Below the pieces are notes generated by a model. That model was given only the letters and a program-made list of their open reading frames with translations, did no database searches and had not been told where the DNA came from. Both the position numbers and the translations under genes were made by a program. This document shows, one piece after another, positions 5,471-9,643 of a stretch of DNA of 9,643 nucleotides (the first letter of the stretch is position 1; each line of letters begins with the position of its first letter). This DNA comes from SKW197 sp049970095 (lineage in GTDB: Archaea; Thermoplasmatota; Thermoplasmata; Lutacidiplasmatales; SKW197): contig JBMFNP010000059.1 of the NCBI GenBank assembly GCA_049970095.1, positions 1-9,643 of the forward strand, in the 5' to 3' direction.

Positions 5471-6778
5471 TCAAGCACCTCCTGTGTATAGCCTATATAC
5501 ACTAGCAAATCTTTCAATATCCTCATCAGTGTTCATTTCTGTGGTGGCACATAGAATTCCATTGCGAATGCCAAATGCCTCTGCCAATTGAATACCAGCT
5601 AGCACACCATGCTCTTTTGCAAACTCAAGGAAACCCTGCTTGGCAACATACACAAACTCATTGAATATTGTGGCGTTCTCAAATTTGATGGTTGCACCGC
5701 TCTCCTTCAATTTATGCTGGAGTTTTCTTGCGTTTTTCATTGAGATAAGTGCCACTTTTTTCAGACCAGCCCTTCCCATGATTGCTGCATAAACAAGTGT
5801 GGAAATTGCTGTGAGTGTTTCGTTTGTGCAGATGTTGGATGTGGCTTTTGCCCTTCTTATGTGCTGTTCCCTGGGTTGGAGAGTGAGACAGAATGCCATT
5901 CTTCCTTCCTTATCAAATGTGTAGCCCACAATTCGTCCAGGCATCTTCCAGATATGCTGCTTCTTTGTTGCGAAAATCCCAGCAAGGGGTCCTCCAAAAT
6001 TCGGGAAGGAACCAAGCAGAGAGTTCCCGATCACTATGTCCGCACCATATTCCGAGGGCGGTTTGATAACTGCAAGTGCGAGAGGGTTCACACCTACAAT
6101 CAAGGGAGCACTGGAAATTTCACGCACACTCTTTATTTCGGTTTCCAGAGAGCCAAAGTAATTCGGGGTCTCTATGTAAATCCCGCAGGTTTTTTCTGAG
6201 ACCGCCATCTTTAACTTTTCAATATCAACTGTGCCAGTATCTTGCAGAAATGGAACTTCAAGAATTTTTATTCCAGCCCCCTTTGTGTAATTGGAAAGCA
6301 CTGATTTTTTCGCAGGGGATATTGCAGCAGGGATTATGAATTCGCTCCCATCCCTGATTCTTTTTGCCATAAGAGCAGCTTCCCCGAGGGCTGTAGCTGC
6401 ATCATACATTGATGCATTTGCACAATCCATCCCGGTTAACTCACAGATTAAACTCTGGTATTCAAAAATTGCCTGAAGAATTCCCTGGCTTATTTCTGGC
6501 TGATATGGGGTATATGCTGTGTAAAATTCATTTCTAGCAGTAATTTCGTTTACTGCTTCAGGCACATAGTGATTGTAGATACCGCCTCCAAGAAAACTTG
6601 CAAACTCCCCGAGGGTTCTGTTTTTTGAGAGAATTTTCTTCATCTCTCTTTCAAGTGCAAGTTCATCAATACCTTCTGGAATCTGAATCTGAGTGCGGAT
6701 TGTGGGTGGCACATCAGAAAAAAGTTCATCAACGCTCTCAATTCCAATTTCTCGCAGCATTTCATGTTGGTCCTTCAT
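5471..6778 (-). CDS. gcvPA: Glycine decarboxylase (P-protein) subunit 1
   Basis: 435-residue N-terminal-half subunit of the split P-protein, acting in a complex with GcvPB. It has the aminotransferase fold but not the PLP lysine motif, which is in GcvPB. Seen: EMLREIGIESVDELFSDVP at 6-24, FLGGGIYNHYVP at 62-73, EFYTAYTPYQPEISQG at 84-99, NASMYDAATALGEA at 121-134, and LQPREQHIRRAKATSNICTN (about 302-321), all hallmarks of GcvPA. The start at 6778 gives the usual short lead before EML; an in-frame ATG at codon 7 is possible but would trim conserved sequence. No strong ribosome site precedes it; a TATA-like box at 6811-6816 implies a leader of about 10 bases. First gene of the gcvPA-gcvPB unit; the large VWA gene ends 68 bases upstream on the same strand, so read-through from it is possible. 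Confidence 0.97.
   Translation of the reverse strand: MKDQHEMLREIGIESVDELFSDVPPTIRTQIQIPEGIDELALEREMKKILSKNRTLGEFASFLGGGIYNHYVPEAVNEITARNEFYTAYTPYQPEISQGILQAIFEYQSLICELTGMDCANASMYDAATALGEAALMAKRIRDGSEFIIPAAISPAKKSVLSNYTKGAGIKILEVPFLQDTGTVDIEKLKMAVSEKTCGIYIETPNYFGSLETEIKSVREISSAPLIVGVNPLALAVIKPPSEYGADIVIGNSLLGSFPNFGGPLAGIFATKKQHIWKMPGRIVGYTFDKEGRMAFCLTLQPREQHIRRAKATSNICTNETLTAISTLVYAAIMGRAGLKKVALISMKNARKLQHKLKESGATIKFENATIFNEFVYVAKQGFLEFAKEHGVLAGIQLAEAFGIRNGILCATTEMNTDEDIERFASVYRLYTGGA
5476..5482 (-). promoter_or_regulatory. Shine-Dalgarno site of gcvPB
   Basis: The minus strand reads GGAGGTG, a perfect consensus, 5 bases before the gcvPB ATG at 5470 and within the last codons of gcvPA. It supports both the chosen start and translational coupling. 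Confidence 0.85.
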
Positions 6779-6810
6779 GCAAATCCCAAAGAACCTCTAT
6801 GCAAAGGGTT

Positions 6811-6816
6811 GTATAA
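6811..6816 (-). promoter_or_regulatory. TATA-like box of gcvPA-gcvPB
   Basis: The minus strand reads TTATAC after an A-rich stretch, centred about 36 bases upstream of the gcvPA ATG. Transcription would start near 6788, giving a leader of about 10 bases. It lies in the 68-base gap after the VWA gene, so gcvPA-gcvPB can have its own promoter. The match is moderate. Confidence 0.4.
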
Positions 6817-6846
6817 GGTTTTTGGAATTTTTAGGCACTTGGAAAG

Positions 6847-9528
6847 CTAGCTCTCTCTGAGAAATTTCTTGCTTGCCTCAATCGCACTCTTCACATCTTT
6901 TGTCCGCAAAGCATCAAGGAGGCTTCTGGTTAATGCAAGTTTCTGGTACCTCAGATTCTGCGGGTGATAGTATCTCCCACCAGTTAGCAGTGCAATTTCT
7001 CTTGCAAGGTTTGAACCCCGCTCAGAGATGTCAATCACCAGCACCTTGTAGTTAGAATTCCATATCAATCTGCATATTGAAAGGAGTTCCCTTCTAATAT
7101 TTCCACCAGGTGTTACTGGCACATTTGCAGTACCCGTTGTGAGAACAATCAGAATTGGAACTACACCCAATCTATCGCCCACTTTTGCATGAAGCAGATT
7201 TAAACCTGTGAGTAGAGCAGAACCCAATGGTGTGAGCCCTCCAAATTCCACTTTTTTCATACAGGCGCCCACATACTCTACATCCGTAGTGAAATTGCAT
7301 AGGACCGTGGCATGATTTCCAGAGTAGGTGACCAGTGCAACCTGGTCTCTCCTTTCGTAAGCGTCTTTGAGCATGGAAATGACAAGGGAGGAAACAATTT
7401 TTCCGCGGATTTCTGGCTCTTCATAACCGCTCGTATCCACGACAAAGCAGAGATAAACGGGTGTGCGCGTTTTTCTTATTTTTTCCTGAAAATCTTCCTT
7501 TTTAATTTCCACTACAAATGTTCCCCTGCCTCTCCTCCCCTTTGCTGCAGCCACACGAATTGTGGGAAGAAGTGCAATGTCCTGGGGATTTTCACCAGCC
7601 TGCTTGTAGCCCACAACCCTGCCTCTCCCAGATGTGGTTGTAACCTCAGCAGCCTTGCTTCCATGCCTCAATCTTGCACTCACCCTTGCACCTGTTCTGC
7701 TTAGCTCATCCAGCAACTTCCTTATTACAGGGTCTCTCTCCCCAATTCTCAATTTTTTTATTTCTTCTGCAGCCCTCAGAATTGGAGATGCCCGTCGCAT
7801 TGTGAGCGCATCCATGAATCTATGAATATCTGTTTCCACATAGTCTCTATCACAGATAAAGTAAACTGATAGAATTTTTTCCTTCAGATTTTCTATATTT
7901 TCCCTTTTTAGGCGAGAAGCAATTGCACCTATATCTTCATCTGTAAGATCCTCCACACTTTCTCTGGGCACCCTAAGACAAAGCAGAAACTCATCTTCCA
8001 CGATTCTGTAGTTGAATGTTCTTCCAAGTCGTTTACGATATTTTTCAATCGGGTCTTCCTCTCCAAGTCCCAGTTCCTCTTCAAGTGAGATTTCCTTCTT
8101 CTTTTTCTTTCTCACACCTATTTCTATTTTTCTCCCCTCTATTGTAAGGATATACTCTGTGTAATCTGGCTCCTCCCATTTTACATGAATCGCCTTTATC
8201 TGCGTGCTCCCGCCCTTACTTCTAATTTCAAACATTCCATCAGAAATATCTGCAATTTTTGCGTCAAAGGATTTCGGGGTTTCAATTGGAGTAACCAGTA
8301 TAAAAAGAACATCTTTGGTGTACGCAAGGGTTTTTATGGTATCCATGAAGTTTGCGAATTCTGATTCCATTGTACCAGCGGGTGAAAGTTCCAGTAATAT
8401 TCCCCTCAGAGGGCTGTGCTCCATACTATTTATTGCACGGTTTATTCCCATCTCCAGTGCAATTGGGTTACTGGCACAGGTGATTACCCTTCCCTCCTGC
8501 GTGAGGGATTCCACAGATTTGTGTTTGCATGTGTACCAGTCAATGAAAACGCTTTTTCCTATCTCTTCTGCATCAAACTGAAGCGCTGAAATATCTATGT
8601 ACTCCTCTATGGAGATTGAGGAAACACCAATGGTAATCGCTCCATACCTTGAAAGAATGCTTCCTGCAATTGCGTTTGCAAAGCAGATGCCATCACCAAG
8701 ACGCTCAGTTTTCAGTGTAATTATGCCATGTCTGGGAAACATTCCACTTTCTACAATTCTTTCAATGCCCACAACATCAATTTTAATTTTTTCTGCAAGA
8801 CAGCCCTTCAGCAATAAATCCGCAGCCCTTATACTCTGAGCCAGTTTTCCGTTTTCCACCAGCACAGAATTTACAAGCTTGAAGAAGGTTCTTTTTTTTT
8901 CTATTGCCTCTTTTTCACAATATTTGAGGATTTCTGTGAGAATGCGGTTAAATGTTGCAAATAAATCTCCTTTCAGCACTCTCTCATATCTCACCGTGCC
9001 GGGCTTCACAGTGATTGCTCCTATGTTTTCATCCACAAGTTGGAGGTCACGGATGCGGCTAAAAACTTCATCATCAGGTTGTGTGTCTATAAGGAGTGCA
9101 GAGCAGAGTATTGCAAAGAATCGCATAGCCAGAAAATCTTCACCTGCATTCTCAAAAACTCTTTTTACCTCTGCTTCTGTATATTGGCTAACAATGTTGT
9201 TTATTTCATCGTGGAGGAAACTGAGCACAGCATCCGTAGTTTCGCTGAACTCACGAACAACTTGACGCATTTTTCTTCCAGTTTGCTCGTCAATCTCATT
9301 TATCAGAATGTAAAGATTTCTCAAGAAATCAAAAACACCACCTGCAATATCTTCGCCAGTAAGTGTAATTTTATATGAGGGAGTTATCTTAATTGCCTTG
9401 TAGGCACGCCATTTTCTGGAAAAATTGTGTAGAAGCAATGAAAGTTCTGGATAAGAATACTCCTCACGAAGAATTGGAAGCACTTTATCAGCAAGGGTGA
9501 TTGCGAGCTTGTTTTTTCCACCTATCAC
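6847..9528 (-). CDS. Large protein with degenerate KaiC/RecA-like and ChlD-type VWA domains
   Basis: 893 residues, function unknown. Three parts can be seen. (1) Residues 1-245: mostly helical, not recognised. (2) About 250-440: matches the layout of archaeal KaiC/RAD55-type domains, with GIERIVESGMFPRHGIITL at the entry, VLFILVTPIE at about 407-416 and an exit IADISDGMFEIR at 425-436. The Walker A slot reads KTERLGDGI (273-281) instead of GxxxxGKT, and the Walker B slot reads GILLELSP, so ATP binding is probably lost. (3) About 615-865: SGRGR (633-637), IALLPTIRVAA (651-661), then a VWA domain, in the order seen in magnesium chelatase subunit D. Its metal motif reads DTSGY (698-702), T766 in GGLTPLGSAL is kept, and LTTGTAN (796-802) replaces the usual LTDGRAN. 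A basic then acidic linker lies at 474-498. No signal peptide or membrane segment. The start is GTG; no in-frame ATG lies between it and the upstream stop at 9565-9567, and an ATAAATA box 27 bases away suggests a leaderless mRNA. Confidence 0.8.
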   Translation of the reverse strand: MIGGKNKLAITLADKVLPILREEYSYPELSLLLHNFSRKWRAYKAIKITPSYKITLTGEDIAGGVFDFLRNLYILINEIDEQTGRKMRQVVREFSETTDAVLSFLHDEINNIVSQYTEAEVKRVFENAGEDFLAMRFFAILCSALLIDTQPDDEVFSRIRDLQLVDENIGAITVKPGTVRYERVLKGDLFATFNRILTEILKYCEKEAIEKKRTFFKLVNSVLVENGKLAQSIRAADLLLKGCLAEKIKIDVVGIERIVESGMFPRHGIITLKTERLGDGICFANAIAGSILSRYGAITIGVSSISIEEYIDISALQFDAEEIGKSVFIDWYTCKHKSVESLTQEGRVITCASNPIALEMGINRAINSMEHSPLRGILLELSPAGTMESEFANFMDTIKTLAYTKDVLFILVTPIETPKSFDAKIADISDGMFEIRSKGGSTQIKAIHVKWEEPDYTEYILTIEGRKIEIGVRKKKKKEISLEEELGLGEEDPIEKYRKRLGRTFNYRIVEDEFLLCLRVPRESVEDLTDEDIGAIASRLKRENIENLKEKILSVYFICDRDYVETDIHRFMDALTMRRASPILRAAEEIKKLRIGERDPVIRKLLDELSRTGARVSARLRHGSKAAEVTTTSGRGRVVGYKQAGENPQDIALLPTIRVAAAKGRRGRGTFVVEIKKEDFQEKIRKTRTPVYLCFVVDTSGYEEPEIRGKIVSSLVISMLKDAYERRDQVALVTYSGNHATVLCNFTTDVEYVGACMKKVEFGGLTPLGSALLTGLNLLHAKVGDRLGVVPILIVLTTGTANVPVTPGGNIRRELLSICRLIWNSNYKVLVIDISERGSNLAREIALLTGGRYYHPQNLRYQKLALTRSLLDALRTKDVKSAIEASKKFLRES

Positions 9529-9551
9529 GATGTAGGTAATTGGTGCAAGGG

Positions 9552-9558
9552 TATTTAT
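9552..9558 (-). promoter_or_regulatory. TATA box of the VWA gene, leaderless start
   Basis: The minus strand reads ATAAATA after AGGAAGGA. Its centre is 27 bases upstream of the GTG at 9528, so transcription would begin at or within a few bases of the start codon. No Shine-Dalgarno site is present before the GTG, consistent with a leaderless mRNA. Confidence 0.5.
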
Positions 9559-9570
9559 TCCTTCCTAACG

Positions 9571-9597
9571 AGGGGAGGGGGCAGAGCCCCCTCCCCT
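9571..9597. repeat. GC-rich 12-pair hairpin upstream of the VWA gene
   Basis: AGGGGAGGGGGC (9571-9582) and GCCCCCTCCCCT (9586-9597) pair perfectly around the 3-base loop AGA. It begins 12 bases upstream of the TATA box of the VWA gene. No T-run follows on either strand, so it is not a typical intrinsic terminator. It could be an intergenic repeat, a mobile-element end or a transcription boundary. Confidence 0.6.
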
Positions 9598-9611
9598 TAC
9601 GGTAACCTCTC

Positions 9612-9633
9612 CCCCTCTCAGGGTCTGAAGGGG
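9612..9633. repeat. Second hairpin with one bulged base near the right edge
   Basis: CCCCT-C-TCAG (9612-9621) pairs with CTGAAGGGG (9625-9633) in 9 pairs with one bulged C (9617) and a 3-base loop GGT. It lies 14 bases from the first hairpin. The window ends 10 bases later, so its wider setting is unseen. Confidence 0.5.
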
Positions 9634-9643
9634 CATTCCCACG

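Noticed and set aside
6779..6846. Glycine riboswitch upstream of gcvPA
   Set aside because: The gap is only 68 bases, with no paired aptamer-like conserved elements, and the predicted leader is about 10 bases.
6847..9528. Functional magnesium or cobalt chelatase subunit
   Set aside because: The VWA part resembles ChlD, but the metal site is altered, the AAA+ domain is absent and no chelatase or tetrapyrrole gene is nearby.
9571..9597. Intrinsic terminator at the 12-pair hairpin
   Set aside because: No T-run follows on either strand, and stem-loop plus T-run termination is not the standard archaeal mode.
1..9643. CRISPR array
   Set aside because: No regularly spaced direct repeats were seen on either strand; the only direct repeat of note is the 10-base tandem pair at 4015-4034.

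Overview
The window most likely comes from an archaeon, probably a euryarchaeon; Thermoplasmatota is a weak guess. Evidence for an archaeon: a class II tRNA-Leu with archaeal-style arms and no encoded CCA, TATA-like boxes at archaeal distances from several starts, Shine-Dalgarno sites matching GGAGGTGAT, and one gene that looks leaderless. The lineage cannot be fixed from this sequence alone.

Layout. (1) 1-2445, minus strand: a two-gene DNA-repair type unit. The upstream gene encodes an RNase H-fold DEDD exonuclease (YprB/MrfB-like) with an added N-terminal zinc ribbon and helix-hairpin-helix region. The downstream gene is a DEAH-box helicase of the YprA/MrfA/Hrq1 type, cut by the left window edge. 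This part reads as more AT-rich than the rest. (2) 2446-2746: an AT-rich gene-free interval with the promoters of the flanking units and two inverted repeats. (3) 2747-4023, plus strand: tRNA-Leu(CAA), then after only 16 bases gcvT (glycine cleavage T-protein), probably one transcript. (4) 4037-6778, minus strand: gcvPA-gcvPB, the two-subunit glycine decarboxylase, abutting as TGA|ATG and running tail-to-tail into gcvT. (5) 6847-9528, minus strand: an 893-residue protein joining a KaiC/RecA-like fold without a Walker A motif to a magnesium-chelatase-D-like VWA domain with a damaged metal site. (6) 9529-9643: a GC-rich end with two hairpins and no recognised gene.

How the genes fit together. 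GcvPA/GcvPB decarboxylate glycine and pass the aminomethyl group to lipoyl-GcvH; GcvT releases ammonia and makes methylene-tetrahydrofolate. GcvH and the L-protein are not in the window. The exonuclease and helicase probably act together on damaged DNA, by analogy with Bacillus MrfA/MrfB. The large VWA protein has no assigned function; both of its recognisable folds seem to have lost their ligand sites, which suggests a scaffold or regulatory role. It is the least described item here, followed by the exonuclease/helicase variant and the tRNA-gcvT arrangement.
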